Shown: one piece after another, positions 1 through 13,200 of the stretch
Layout: every line of letters starts with the position of its first letter
Position numbering within the stretch: the stretch's first letter is position 1
Assembly (NCBI GenBank): GCA_036924085.1
Contig: JAVGWX010000004.1
Location: forward strand, 37,794,293 to 37,858,292
Direction: 5' to 3'
From: Ariolimax columbianus
Lineage: Eukaryota > Mollusca > Gastropoda > Stylommatophora > Arionidae
Length of the DNA stretch: 64,000 bases
The notes under the pieces: generated by a model
What the model was told of the DNA's origin: nothing
Databases searched by the model: none
What the model saw: the letters and a program-made list of their open reading frames with translations, nothing else
Position numbers and translations under genes: made by a program

Positions 1-35
1 AAAGTAAAACATTTATCTCCCTTACAAACATTTAA

Positions 36-757
36 CCCTACCAGACCGCTGTCCCCATTTTTAGGTAATTTCCTTAACTGCCGCTAAACCGCTGGACCTA
101 ATTTTCGGTAATTTGGATAATACGTCATAAAATGCGTCAGAATCTAGAAATAACCAACCAATCGTGGTCAATCCTCGTGATTAGTCATTGCAAATGGCTG
201 CCCCCATGTTTGAATTGATTTTGTGGGGTTTAACGTGAACAAATTCGGAAAATTGACAATGAAACGAACGGTTGATGAACCAAGCACTTCAACAGGAAAG
301 CAAAGTAAGTCTAGGCTTATGACAGTCCAACAGGTGATCAATAATTTGGTTGATTCAGACTCTGTTCAAGTGAAACAGACAGTGAGAGCTCGAGTGATGA
401 GATGAAGGTTTTTCTTGGACTGAGGATCTATATGGAATACTCATGTATAAAGCCCAGCTATCAGGATTATTGGACAAATGAGGGCTCTTTGTTGTGTTTA
501 CTCCCGGATTTCGAAATGTTTTATGACTCGAGACAGATTCTTTGCCTTTTGCTGGGTGGATTGGCACACAAAGGTGGAATTTTGATGCTGGATGAAAGGT
601 AAACCTATTTTCTACAATGTCTCCAAGTTACATCTTATTCTAACCACTTGTTTGCATGTAACTAACATTTTTCTATATCATGTTGGTTTTTTCTCTTTAA
701 TGCTCTGGAACCCAGGAATGGGGGACAGTTGGGTTCAGGGCCTTAGGTCTGGTAGGG
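36..757 (+). mobile_element. PiggyBac-type mini-element, 722 bp, TTAA target site
   Basis: TTAA (32-35, 758-761) flanks both ends, and the first 12 bases, CCCTACCAGACC, recur inverted at 746-757. An open frame from about 259 starts MKRTVDEPSTSTGKQ and continues SRLMTVQQVINNLVDSDS, the acidic N-terminus style of piggyBac transposases, then stops at 405. No catalytic domain follows, so this is an internally deleted, non-autonomous copy. The call rests on the TIRs, the TTAA and the N-terminal resemblance. Confidence 0.8.
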
Positions 758-989
758 TTAAAACATTATTTTTCTGATGTGAATGGAATAAATAAAGTAA
801 CTGCAACAAAACCATATAACAATGAACCACTGCATAGATATAAGGCATAGTATTCTAGAAATAAAAAAATCAATGAAAGACAGAAGTCACAAAGTGGAGG
901 GAATAAACTGTATAGTTGTGTGTATGATGGTCTATTGTCTAAAGCAGTAGTGCACAATATTATTTTTGTGTTTGATCCCTCTGAGGATC

Positions 990-1420
990 TCAGTTCATGT
1001 TCTTGCTTTGCTCCTGGAAACAGGTTGTGTTACAGCAGTCTCACCAACAAAGTGGGGACTGACACTGTGATCGCTATAGTGAGAAGATTAGCACTGCACT
1101 ACTGTCAAAAGGGCCCATGCTTATCTTGTTCAGTACACTGCATGATATAAGTTGTTTTTTCCACCCTCATTTAGTTGCCCATCGCAAGTGATGGTGGCGG
1201 CACCATCAGACGCTTTTGTCTTGATGATGTAACTTGCGCTGTATGTGGATTATAGTGAGGTAGTGAGAAAGTAACTGTGCTGGTCATTGACCTCCCTCTC
1301 TCGTCCCGAACTACCTTGGACCAGTGGTAAGACATGATGACTGGAGGTAATTCAGGTTGCAAGCACTCTGGTCTTACCTCCCTTGATGTAAGAAGAACCA
1401 CTGCAACCTACTTCATGCCA
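990..1420 (-). repeat. Diverged SINE-like repeat (family A'), probably interrupted
   Basis: The segment at 1000-1110 (ctcctggaaacaggttgtgt and onward) resembles copies at 37190-37400 and 62790-63010. The matching far end seems to lie near 1380-1420, with unrelated sequence between. Family borders are not defined. Confidence 0.4.
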
Positions 1421-1984
1421 GAGAAACACCCTCAAGAGTCAACAACTCTGCACTAATAACTGAACAACAACCCTCTCCTTGGGCACCAAACAGAAACCAG
1501 GACCCAGGGCTGTGCAGCAGTGCTTGAGAGCATGAGCAGCATGCATGTACATCATGTGTCACATGCAACCTGCCAAGCTCTATCATGTGACCCACAAGGC
1601 GATTGGTGTTCCAAGGTAAGAAAAAGATTTTAAGGAGCATTACAAAGAGGACTTCATCAGCCTATTTTGAAAACAAAAACAATAGTTACAACAAATGAAA
1701 AACACAAAAGTGATAACAAAGAAAGAATAATGCTAAAACACGTGACACATTTGAGATACTTTGGCACTCTCATTTAAAAAGACAGAAGATGGATGACAAA
1801 AACTAATATTCAAGCTAATCAGAGAGGAAAAACACAAGTGTGTTACCATGGACTGAAAGTGAATCAAAGAAAAACAACACCGTAACCTACTTTGGGTATA
1901 AGACCCAATTTTAAAAAAAATAATATCGCTACATCCTAATTGATAATTATGAATTGACAGTTGGTCTATAGTCAACTACAAGCT

Positions 1985-2580
1985 CTCTCTAGTAGCTGAA
2001 ATTGACAATCACATTGGCAAAGCTGCTGAAATATTTTTCAGTATCATGATGCGTGTTTGGGAAAATCCCAAACTTACAACCATGACCAAAGCCACCATTT
2101 ATAATGCATGCATTAACAGCATGCTCGTGTATGGTAGCAATGCTTGGACAACCTATGCCAACCAAGAGCAAAGGTTGAATGCCTTACATCTACGGCACCT
2201 GGGATATATCCTAGGCCTTTCACGGAGAAACCAGTATACCAAGCATGTACACTATCCTAAATCAGCAAAGACTGTGATGGCTTGGTCATGTTAGCAGCAT
2301 GGAAGATGGATGCTTTCCCAGATACTCTCTAATGGCAGCTGGCTAACGGCAAAAGAACAATTGGCCAACCACAGTTTAGGTTCAAAGACATTTGTAAACG
2401 GGAAATGAAGGCACTGGATATAAGTTTGGCATCCTGCGAAGACGAAGCTCTTGCAACACAGCAAGGCAAAACGACGCCATTAAGAAAATGAAAACTAAAT
2501 ACTGAGTAGAGAGTTACCACTCCAAAGGCGCATAATCCTATAGTCAGATTTGACTGAAAGAGGCTATTTACTTACTGTAT
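1985..2580 (+). mobile_element. LINE 3' fragment, RT C-terminus
   Basis: The frame from 2046 encodes NPKLTTMTKATIYNACINSM followed by LVYGSNAWTTYANQEQRLN, the conserved post-RT region of RTE-like non-LTR elements. Frame breaks follow. The last 60 bp match the 3' end of another fragment at 44310-44375, so both are the same family. It is a dead copy. Confidence 0.75.
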
Positions 2581-2984
2581 GCCTTGTCCTGGGGTGAAGA
2601 ATGGTGATCTGTCCCTGCACATCAAGAGTGTGGTAGTCATTCTAGGCTTGGTTCTTTCATGGCAGAAGAAGAAGCCAAGCCAAGTCAGAAACAAACAACA
2701 TAGTTAATAAGTAGACAGCATTAAAAGTGAGAATGGTTACATGTATATGTGACCTTAGGATCACAGAACTCATCCTTATGCAGACATCAAGGTGGTTTGA
2801 ATTGAGACCCATGATTTAGACGGAATGGAAAGAAGTTAATGATGATGACGATGATAACTTTTCCTATGTATCAGTCAATCCTCCTTTCTCAAGAGAAAAC
2901 AAACACACAAAAGAAACATAATCAACAATTAATTTAACAAAAAGTATCTTCTACTAAAATAATTATTAGTGCTATAATTTAGTA

Positions 2985-3868
2985 ATCAAGACAGGTGATA
3001 CACATCTTAGATGACTGAATGCCAAGACAGGTGATATACATCTTAGATGACTGAATGCCAAGACAGGTGATATACATCTTAGATGACTGAATGCCAAAAC
3101 AGCTGATACACATCTTAGATGACTGAATGCCAAGACAGGTGATATACATCTTAGGTGACGGAATGTCAAGACAGGTGATATACATCTTAGATGACTGAAT
3201 GTCAAGACAGGTGATATACATCTTAGGTGACTGAATGTCAAGACAGGTGATACACATCTTAGATGACTGAATGCCAAGACAGATGATACACATCTTAGAT
3301 TACTGAATGTCAAGACAGGTGATACACATCTTAGATGACTGAATGCCAAGACAGATGATACACATCTTAGGTGACTGAATGCCAAGACAGATGATACACG
3401 TCTTAGGTGACTGAATGCCAAGACAGATGATACACATCTTAGGTGACTAAATGCCAAAACAGATGATACACATCTTAGGGGACTGAATGTCAAGACAGAT
3501 GATACACATCTTAGGTGACTGAATGCCAAGACAGGTGATACACATCTTAGGTGACTGAATGCCAAGACAGGTGATACACATCTTAGGTGACTGAATGCCA
3601 AGACAGGTGATACACATCTTAGATGACTGAATGTCAAGACAGATGATACACATCTTAGGTGACTGAATGCCAAGACAGATGATATACATCTTAGGTGACT
3701 GAATGCCAAGACAGATGATACACATCTTAGGTGACTGAATGTCAAGACAGGTGATACACATCTTAGATGACTGAATGTCAAGACAGATGATACACATCTT
3801 AGATTACTGAATGCCAAGACAGATGATACACATCTTAGATGACTGAATGCCAAGACAGGTGATACACA
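2985..3868. repeat. 36-bp minisatellite, about 24 copies
   Basis: The unit starts gtgatacacatcttagatga and repeats every 36 bp with scattered substitutions. Because 36 is a multiple of three and the unit lacks stops, long frames run through it on the minus strand (311 aa of LRCVSPVLAFSH). These are artefacts. Confidence 0.97.
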
Positions 3869-4534
3869 GCAAACTTTAAAAAACAAACCAGTTTGCTGAA
3901 ATTTCAAAAATGCATAGTTGAGGCTATCGAAAGAAGCATTTGACTGCCTTTACAAACACTGATGCCAAAATTGTTGAAAAATTAAATGAAGAAATTATAA
4001 AAGCAGTTAAGAATATAGCATCTCAATGCATCCTAAAAGACAACTAAATGTCATGTAAACCATTCGGAAATTAAGAAATTAATAAGTTATATATGAAAGA
4101 ACACAGATTGAGAAACCCTTGAGACAATGCTAGCACATGAGTGAAAGACTGAGCATAACACAGTATGTGCCAAAGAAAAACAGAGCAACACTCCATATCA
4201 TTTAAAAAAAATAACACTTGACTGTAGCTCAGTAATCAAAGCATTAATACTCACAAATGGGAGACAAAAAATGTAGTAGAGCTAATAGAGGAACTACGAG
4301 ACGACCCTAAATGTCAGTGCTTCCTTGTGTGACAAAAACTTGAACAAGTTTGGGTTCCAATAAGCATCAAGGATACTGAATTCTAAAATGTCTACAGGGT
4401 CTAACAATAATCTATAATAAAATGTTATTTCAGTTGCACCCATCTAGAAAACAAATTGATCTCAAGCTAATTAATAAGTCATGGATAAATGAAACATTTC
4501 CTTTAAATAGTTGGAACGTACCCTTTATGATGTG
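3869..4534. other. No recognised feature
   Basis: This is AT-rich sequence between the minisatellite and a LINE tail. I see no exon, RNA or repeat that I can support. Confidence 0.6.
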
Positions 4535-4680
4535 ACTCGGTCCCTTCTATTCTACAATAGGACGTAGAGGCATTCTTGTATTTTTCTTGTGGCTAATAGT
4601 TTCCTTAGTAGTCACTTACGACATGCCTGGCAGGTTACAGTACTAGTACTCTTTACTGTCCTTTCAGGCCCCAAGTAACA
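4535..4680 (-). mobile_element. LINE 3' tail remnant
   Basis: The stretch acatgcctggcaggttacag with neighbours resembles 10425-10490, which lies at the 3' end of an RTE-like fragment. No coding sequence remains here. Confidence 0.45.
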
Positions 4681-4782
4681 CCATTATTTAAACGATAAGC
4701 TTCCAGTATCAACCAAAAGTTATCTTCATATCTTCCTAACATCCTGCCTGGGTAAATTAGCTGAAAGAATGATAAACAAACA

Positions 4783-4893
4783 CAACAGCTGGAGGAGAGC
4801 GCGGCCGAATGGTTTTGAGGCCTGTCTGCCAACAAGGAGGGCAGTGGTTCGAATCCCCGGTATGGCATTTGTTGTTTTTCTATTGGGGGTGAA
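4783..4893 (+). mobile_element. Short tRNA-derived SINE with 11-bp target duplication
   Basis: A tRNA-like head has an A-box-like cggccgaatggt and a perfect B box ggttcgaatcc (near 4846-4856). The 111-bp insert is bounded by the direct repeat ataaacaaaca at 4772-4782 and 4894-4904. It is more likely a SINE than a working tRNA, because the arms do not pair cleanly. Confidence 0.65.
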
Positions 4894-5310
4894 ATAAACA
4901 AACATAGCTAGCACACGACGTAGCGACAGAAGTGGCGAAGCGATCTGTAGTCCTCGGCCTTCAAAACCCCTCGGCTACCCAGCAATGGGAAAAATGTTGT
5001 ATGATGACAGCTGGTTAAATACCAGCGCGCCAAGTCCCCATGCCCTGGATCATCTGCTCACATGGACGGTTCAGTTGTATATTTATTTTCAGTTGACGTG
5101 TCCACATTTGTTTAAGTTTTTGTGGCTTAAAATTTGTACAGAATGAGGTAGCAGACCCGTTGTCTAATATCCTTCTTTTTCATCTCCTACAGTGCTACTA
5201 TTTTTTGTTTCCATTTTGGGCTCCGGCAACACTTGGGTAAAGTTTGCATTCAGTTATATCAAACTACTGACAAGTCTCTTTCAATGGTCTATACATGATA
5301 ATGTTTTTTG

Positions 5311-5415
5311 TTTTTTTTTGCGTTCGTCTTATATATCTATTCCCCAAGGCGTGTGTGCGTTACACTGTGGTTTTTATTTTGCGCCTGTCGGCCCAGTGCA
5401 TCCGACTTCAGCATG
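5311..5415 (-). mobile_element. Partial tRNA-SINE (family C), 3' half
   Basis: The sequence matches the 3' half of the family C SINE seen whole at 36474-36735, including the core gcatccgacttcagcatg. The tRNA head is missing, consistent with 5' truncation. Confidence 0.75.
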
Positions 5416-5469
5416 ATGATGATGTTAAAAATGTGCTTCTTTGCTGGGTTTAGATAACTGAACACTATA

Positions 5470-6304
5470 TATGGAGCACAGCAACATCTAACAATTATGT
5501 GACAGTACCACATCAACGGGTTGGCGGGTTCAGAAGCAGAACTCCAGGAATGGGTCAGAAGGTTCGATGAAACAACTCTTGACTATGGTATGGTGATAAA
5601 CGCTGGAAAGACAAAACTAATGACAAACAACGCTACGGGCTTCAACAGCAAGATAAAAGCTAACGGTCAAGAACTCGAAGTAGTTGACCGTTTTAAATAT
5701 CTTGGGACGATTGTCAGTGATGAAGGATCAAAATGTGAAGTATTGGCCAGAATAGCACAGACAATTGCGGCGCTTGCACGGCTTAACAAAATCTGGCAAG
5801 ATAAACGGTTAGCACTACGCACGAAAATCAGATTAATGCGTACACTGGTCCTGTCGATATTTCTCTATGCGTGTGAGACATGGACAGTTACAGCTGACAT
5901 TCAACGAAGGATACAGGCCTTGGAGATGGAGATGTTTCCGAAAACTTTTAAACGTCACGTACAAAGATCGAGTTACAAACGAGGAAATCTGAAATAGAAT
6001 TACAATGGCAATAGGGCCTTTCGAAGATCTTTTGGCAACTGTCAAAAGAAGGAAACTCACTTGGTACGGTCACATATCGAGATCAAATGGTCTTGCAAAC
6101 ACAATCCTCCACGGGAAGGTGCATGGCAGACGGCGAAGAGGCCGACCCAAAAAGAGATGGGAGGACAACATAAAAGAATGGACCAGTCTCCAACCAGAAG
6201 AGTCACAGGCAGCGGCATCTGACAGAGAGGGATGGCGTGGAGTTGTGAGGATGTCTTCATGTGTGCCCCAACAACCTCACCGGTTACGGGATGACCTGAC
6301 CTGA
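5470..6304 (+). mobile_element. LINE (RTE-like) RT C-terminal region, frameshifted
   Basis: The frame 5521-5997 encodes GMVINAGKTKLMTNN, FKYLGTIVSDEGSKCE and YACETWTVTAD, typical of the thumb and post-RT region of RTE-like elements. A frameshift near 5935 moves the continuation into the frame at 6005-6304 ([35 protein letters not shown]). The catalytic YADD core lies outside this 5'-truncated copy. A second, shorter copy of the same 3' end is at 21689-22054. Confidence 0.85.
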
Positions 6305-7060
6305 CCACATCAAATATAAAAATAAGGTAGTCAGTCATACAGTCATTGCTACCATAGGAGGTGAGTTAGAAATCTCACTGTACAAGATCTCAGCTATTTC
6401 TGAAGTGTGGAGGACAATTTCTTTTCCTCACTGCCTTGTCATTCCTAATTGTAAATTAGGTACCAATTTATAGCTGGGTAGACTGTAGCATATCAAGACT
6501 GGGTATTGAACCCAAGCCCGTTGCTGCAAGAACTGTAACTCTCATGCTCTAGGGATGAGAGGTTAAATACAACTCCAACAACAGGCATATGTGATTGAGT
6601 TTTTCATGCTTCACCAAAAAAGTCTTCTGCTAAAGGTGTGCATGCCACCTCCCACACACTAACACATGCGCATATGCACATTCACAGGTAAGAAATAAAG
6701 AGTTAAGGATGTCCTAGTTAGCTATTATACTGGCAGATCTATTCTTGTGTGATTCTGTAACTCAATTCCCTACAGCTTCATCTAATATCCTACCAATTAA
6801 TTTTAAACACTTATTAGCTGCCTACAAGAACTCATTATTGAATTTTCTGAGGATCGTCTAAAATACATATGAGTTTAGCTATGTCCATTCTTTCACTGCA
6901 GTATATCTCTTGCCATCTTCCTATACTTTTTTTTCAATTTATATTCTCATGGTATAACAATTGATCTAATCCTTATTGTCTACATTGTGCATTGTTTTAA
7001 TAAGTATTTTCTTGACAGCTACACAACAGAAGTGTGTCTCTCTCTCTCTCATGTATTTTT
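6305..7060. other. No recognised feature beyond the SAMM50 3' end
   Basis: This is intergenic AT-rich sequence between a LINE and the SAMM50 3' UTR. No supported gene or repeat family was seen. Confidence 0.6.
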
Positions 7061-7063
7061 GCC

Positions 7064-7069
7064 TTTATT
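7064..7069 (-). promoter_or_regulatory. Candidate SAMM50 poly(A) signal AATAAA
   Basis: AATAAA reads on the minus strand about 150 nt past the SAMM50 stop codon. It is the first canonical signal in that direction, but the AT-rich context makes chance matches common. Confidence 0.4.
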
Positions 7070-7221
7070 TATACACATACATACTTAACTTGACCTCTTT
7101 ATTCTGGTTTAGAAGACTCTGCAGAGTCCTACACACACATTTTCACACATGGATATGAATGTATAAATATGTACATTAAGTACACAGAACCCTTCTGGAC
7201 ATTAAACTTTGATAATAGGAA

Positions 7222-7267
7222 CTATAAAAACTGAATTCCTATTCCAAACTGCAGTCCTTGATTGGCT
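7222..7267 (-). CDS. SAMM50: SAMM50 exon 16 (last strand and stop)
   Basis: This 46-nt terminal exon encodes [14 protein letters not shown] and then TAG. The final beta-strand of Sam50 ends the same way (Q-F-G-x-G-I-x-F-L). The acceptor is CCATAG, and its single leading A completes a Lys codon split with exon 15. Confidence 0.93.
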
Positions 7268-10200
7268 CTATGGAGAAGAAAACAAACATGTATTAATAAA
7301 TATGCTTATTAATTTTCTTATTATTTTGTAATAAATCATTTCCTTGTTGATAAGTCAAAGATAAACTATTGCAGATTGTTACTTTACTCTCAGTTAACTG
7401 ACTTGACATGGCAGTTTTGAAACGACTTAAACAAGTTATGTCAATGTTTGCGAATACCCACAGAGACTAGGTTTACTCTTTTGTGCGACCTGAAAAGGAC
7501 GTTAAGTGGCGGGTTGTAATAGCTTTCCTCACATCCCGAGCGTGCTGATGAAGGTGGGCCAGGGTCCTCCAGGCGGTTGTGCTATGCTTGGCTTCATCTG
7601 TGTGTTGCCTCATCTTGTTAGCCAGGCTGCAATGAAAACAGCCCATTTCCAGAGAGGGCTGCTAGGAAGCCAATGTGAAGGTCTTGGTCAGTATATTTGG
7701 CCTGACTCTGACTAACGTGTCAGATCAGTATATTTTGTCTTCCTCCCCTACATAAGTTAAAACCATTTTTAAAAGATCTTTTATCAATTGTAACAGCCAA
7801 AAAATATACAAATGATCTCATTTCTTTAATGAAACAATAAACATGGTTAACCAATCGGAAATGCTTCTAAGGTCTTATATATTCTCTGTTTCTTTCATTT
7901 TATATAATCTCTTCTAGTTTGGACATTTAATAACGGAAGATGGAAAATGTGAAACAGGAGGCAGAAAAAGAATAGTAATCATCGAAGTCGTTTTCACCAA
8001 TACAATGTATATATTGAGTCTAAATCCAAACAAATAAATAGCAAATTAAAAGCAGAGTAAACGGCTCTTATTACTTTAAAGCGTAGAAACATGGACAATA
8101 AATAAACAATTTGGAGAAAGAGGTCTTTGAAATATAGATATATAGAAGAATAAGGATAAATTTCCTGGAAATTAAAAAAATTAAAATAAAGAGGTCTTGA
8201 CAAAGTTAAAGGTGAAAATAAAATTAATAGATTTACTCAGAAATTAATGCCAAAGAAATTAGTTTTTCCTTAAACTATTTATTCCTCAATGCATGAAATT
8301 CACAAGTGGTATAGCTAAATGTTTTCTTTACACAAGCTGTTTTTTCCCACAAATCTCCAGCCACTTCTATGGTCTTAACCAACGCAAAACAAGAGCATGG
8401 GTGCCTTTCCTGTACTAACTCATTTCCTGTTCAAATAGCCATGTTCCTGTGATTGTTGTTTTTTAATGTTCACGATGAATATGTTTACTCTTTCTTGTGC
8501 CCTGAAAAGCACATTGAATGGTGGGTTGCATTGGCTTTCCTCACATCTTGAGCAGGGTGGTGAAGATGGACCAGGGTCCTCCAGGCTGTTGTTCTATGCT
8601 CACTACTACAAGGATAAAGTTGATCCTCATCTCATTAGCCAGACTGCCATGAAACAATGTTTCTAGGGAGATCTGCACAGAGTGAGTGAGGTCTTGGTCA
8701 GTATATTTTACCAGACTCTGACTAACATAGTCTAATCAGTATGTTTTGTCTGACCAGACGTTAGTCTCCTTTTTCCATGCTCCTGTGATGTCTGGTTGGT
8801 TATAAGACTTCGTATAACCAATCTCGCACATTCAGAAAATTACCATCCCACTTTAAAACAAAAATAATTTACAGGAGCATTAAAATTACAGAGACATAGA
8901 GCATTTGTCTGTCACAATAAATCTAATAGCGAGAAAAAAGGGGAAGGGAATCATCAAGGTGAAACTCTAAGACTAGTCAACTGTATGCAAAGTAGGATAA
9001 TAAAGACAATGCTTGCATAAATGCTGGTTTTTGTGAGCATTACCGTTATGAGTTTATATAAATATATATAATTTTTATGTTCATTGCACACTGGTGCATC
9101 AAATTCTTAAAAAAATTAATCTAAACAGAGTATATGCTAGGCATGCAGTCACTTACAAACACACAAAATGGCAACTCAAAGATGCTACTCACTTGTCTCC
9201 TTTCTGAAATCGCATGGGTATGACATAGTTCAGTTCCAAACGAGCGATCCTGCTCATACATAGTACAATTCCTAAGCCATAGGACCATCTTAGGGTGGTG
9301 GTCATCTCATAGAATGAAGAAGACAGGTTGTCTGAGACCAACAGTGGAAAATAAAACAGTATTAATTCTTCAATATACAGTAAATATGTAAATGATAGTC
9401 AACAGACCTAAAGTTACTCTACAAAATGAGGAAATAAAAAATGTCACAAATTTCAAATACCTCGGCCCCATTAACAGCAACAACGGACACTGCCAAAATG
9501 AAGTCAGGAGAATAATGGCCATGACAATACAGGTGTTAAATAAAATGAGAAATGTATGGCCAAATAGGAACAACAACAAAATTCTGAGGTCATACATCTT
9601 CACTGTGGTAATGTACGGATGCTAAAAATGGGCCATCACACAAACAGTAAAGAATTAAATTGAATCATTCGAGCTAAAATGCTACAGGAAAGTGAATACC
9701 ACAGACAGTAAAAAAGAAAAACACAAATGTCCTAAGACAGTTGGGTATCGATCAAAATTGGCTGGTAAACAGCATTACACGTATGAAGCTAAAATACTCT
9801 GGCCTCATCAAACACCACAATAGTCTGGAAAAAAACACTATTCTGGAAGGTATGGTACCTGTAAAACGAGGCAGAGGCAGACTGAGTTGAGGATGGACAC
9901 ACAACATCAAAGATGTTCTGAAGGAGTAAGATACTACATGATAATGACGATACATTCAAAACTAATTCAATGCCTACTAAAAGCTTGACTTAACTTAGTC
10001 ACTCCTCTTCTAACCTGAAGTGCAGAGTGACTCCTCTTCTACCATGGGGTGCATAGTCCCTCCTGTTCTACCATGGGGTGTATAGTCACTTTTCTTCTAA
10101 CCTGAAGTGCATAGTCCCTCCTGTTCTACCATGGGGTGTATAGTCACTTTTCTTCTAACCTGAAGTGCATAGTCCCTCCTGTTCTACCATGGGGTGTATA

Positions 10201-13200
10201 GTCGCTTTTCTTCTAACCTGAAGTGCATAGTCCCTCCTGTTCTACCATGGGGTGTATAGTCGCTTTTCTTCTAACCTGAAGTGCATAGTCCCTCCTGTTC
10301 TACCATGGGGTGTATAGTCACTCCTCTTCTACCATGTGTGTACATTGAGGTGCATTGAAGTCTTTTTTTCCGTATCTTGGGGCTTGTAGTTTCTACTGAA
10401 TGGGGTAGCAGGTATCATGCCCACCCTCATTTAGTCACTTCCTACAACATGCCTGGTAGGTTACAGTGTTGCTATTCTTTGCTCCCCTATCAACACCAGT
10501 AACACAGCCTGTCTGTAGAAAACTATCTTTCGCCAGTCTTCTGGTCTTCTCCAAGTTCAAATCCACCGTCTCCTTGATGTTTTGAGTCCATCGTCTTCTC
10601 GGTCGGCCCCTGCCTCTCTTTCCAGTGACCATGCCTTCCATAACCACTCTCTCCAGCCCGTTGTGTTGTTTGACGTGTCAAAAAAAAACCTGTTTTCAGG
10701 TCATTAAGTCTTCTCCTCTACATTCAGGTCTTGCCAGATGAATTTGTTTCTTTCTTTCTTTATCCACGAGATTTTCAGGACTCTTCTGTAGCACTGTGTT
10801 TTAAAAGCACTGATCGTCGCTCTTATTAATTTTGTAATCGTGCATGTACATGCATGAATATATGGTAAGAAGTGATGTTTTCTACAAGTATATGGTAAGA
10901 TGTAATGTTTTCTATGACTATATGTCAAGATGTAATGTTTTCTACAAGTATATGTCAAGATGCGATGTTTTCTATGAGTATATGGTAAGATGTAATGTAA
11001 TTTTAGACAACATTGCCATTATAGAGATAAATATTACTACAAACTTACTAAAGTCCATGGTGCCCAAGTTGCCAGCATTGATGAAGAAGTGGGTCTTGAA
11101 AAGATCCCCAAATCTGCCACGACCTGGTCTGAAGGGAAGTGGGCTGTATAGGTGTGCTGCCGACAACCAGTATGACTCCGCACCCAAGGCATTATCTAAT
11201 GTAAGGAACAGTAGCAGGCAGTGAGATGCTGTATCAAAACTGAAAATAGGGTTAGCACTGGTACACAGAACATTCTATATTACCAGCAGGATGCAGTATT
11301 TGAGGGCTATGCCAAAACAATGACAAAATAGAAAGCAGTTATATACTCTATCAAAAGTAAAATCATTAGCTAGCAAGAAAGGAATGGTACTGGTAAATAA
11401 AGCAGTTTATTGTAATTCTAGAATGTCAATAAGACATTTTCTGAAGAGCTGTAGGTTTAAATTCCAATTCCAGAAAAAAAAAAGGGGGTTGGATGTGGCT
11501 GCAAGTAAAGGACGACACTTGAGAGTATGAATATATGGGGGACTGCAGTCAAATTCAATATTAATAATGACTAAACACAAGCAAAAGTTTCAATGAAGCT
11601 TTGAATGAGAAGAGTAACATATGAGTCCTAATGTTTCCACCCAAATGGAAAAAATGAAACAAAAATAGTGAAAAGAGCCAAGTGCTTGCACTGATTGTTG
11701 TGAGGCCGTCATGTTACAAGATCCCTCTATGTCATTTAGCCGCCTGTCACGCGGCCTGTCTCTTGCCCTGTAGCCATATCTTCTGGCATTGTAAGTCATC
11801 AGTGGAATTAGAACAGGGTGTATTATCACGAGATGACCGAACTATCACATTTTTTTTCAGGTAATGCAGTCAGCACAAGGTGTAGATCAACAATTTTTCT
11901 AATATTTTCATTTCACAATCTGTCTCTCTTGGTGTCACAAATTACTTTTCTCAAACACTTCATTTTAAGTAGAAAAATAAAGATCCTGTCTTGTCATGCG
12001 GCATGTAGCAAATATGGTGTTAGGTCCAGATTTTTTTCTGGTACCACATTTCTGTGGCTGGGTTTACCACAGGAGCAGTGATGACAGCTGCTAAGTCACA
12101 GCAGATGCTTTCTGACACATAGTTTCGATTCCCCTACTAGACTGACAAAATTACTTAGTTAGTCGCTCCTCTTCTATCGTGAGGTGTAGAGGTTTTCCAG
12201 AGAGAACGCCACACTGCTCTATCCGCCGTCTTTTTCCTGGCCCCTTTCCAATCCAGCCCTCGATCACTTAGGGACTGTCGTATGTTGTCTTTCCAATGTG
12301 CTTTGGGACGTCCTGGGGGTCTGCGTCCTTGATTTTTTATCTCCCCTGACCGCTTTGTTATCTGATCTTCTTCCATTCTACAGACATGGCCAAACCACTG
12401 TAGCTGGGACTGCTCCACTCGTGTCTGCAGGGGTTGAACTTTGAGATTGCTATGTATTGTCTGGTTACGGATCTTGTCCCTTTTCGTCATCTGATCTGCC
12501 TTTCTTAGATACCTCATTTCTGAAGTTTGTATTTGCCTTTCTTGGGCTGTAGTCATTGCCCATGACTCACATCCATATGTCAGGACAGGCACATAGGTCG
12601 AGGACTGACAAAATGCTGCCTAGATACTTGAACTCACAGACCTGTTGAAGAGCAATATCATTTATACTTATGTTGAGTATACCAGGTGCCCTGTTAATGA
12701 TGGCAATTTCTTCCTTCATCTCGCTAATTTTCATTTTATATTTTGCAAAGATAAATATTACTCTTCATTCATAATTTTAGTACCACTAACTTCGCATTTT
12801 CATTACCATAACTGTGGGGTCCACAGCCTTTCATGTTGAAACCTCTAAGAGTTAAAGGGCCTCCTAAGAAGAACCTGTCACTGATACAGATAGTGGCTCT
12901 AGGGTCCAGCGACCGCATTATTCCTCCAGCAAAAGACAGTTGAAATATCTAACAGATATACAAAAGAAACAAATTCAGGAAAGAAAGTTTGGATAAAGAG
13001 ATAATTCTCTACTCATTTTGTAATTGCTTAGAAGCTTCTAAATCATATAAATTGGAGAAGTAATTTAAAACAGCGAATAACATATATTAGAACATACATT
13101 TTCAAATTTCTCTTTAAAAAAATGTACTCATTTATCAACTAATTCACAGAAACAGCTGCTTGTTAAAAAATGTACACATTTATCAAATAATTCAGAGAAA

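Noticed and set aside
2985..3868. Possible CRISPR-like array
   Set aside because: There are no unique spacers; the whole 36-bp unit repeats, in a eukaryotic setting.
2972..3907. 311-aa minus-strand open frame (LRCVSPVLAFSH repeats)
   Set aside because: It lies wholly in the 36-bp minisatellite. The period is a multiple of three and two other frames are also long.
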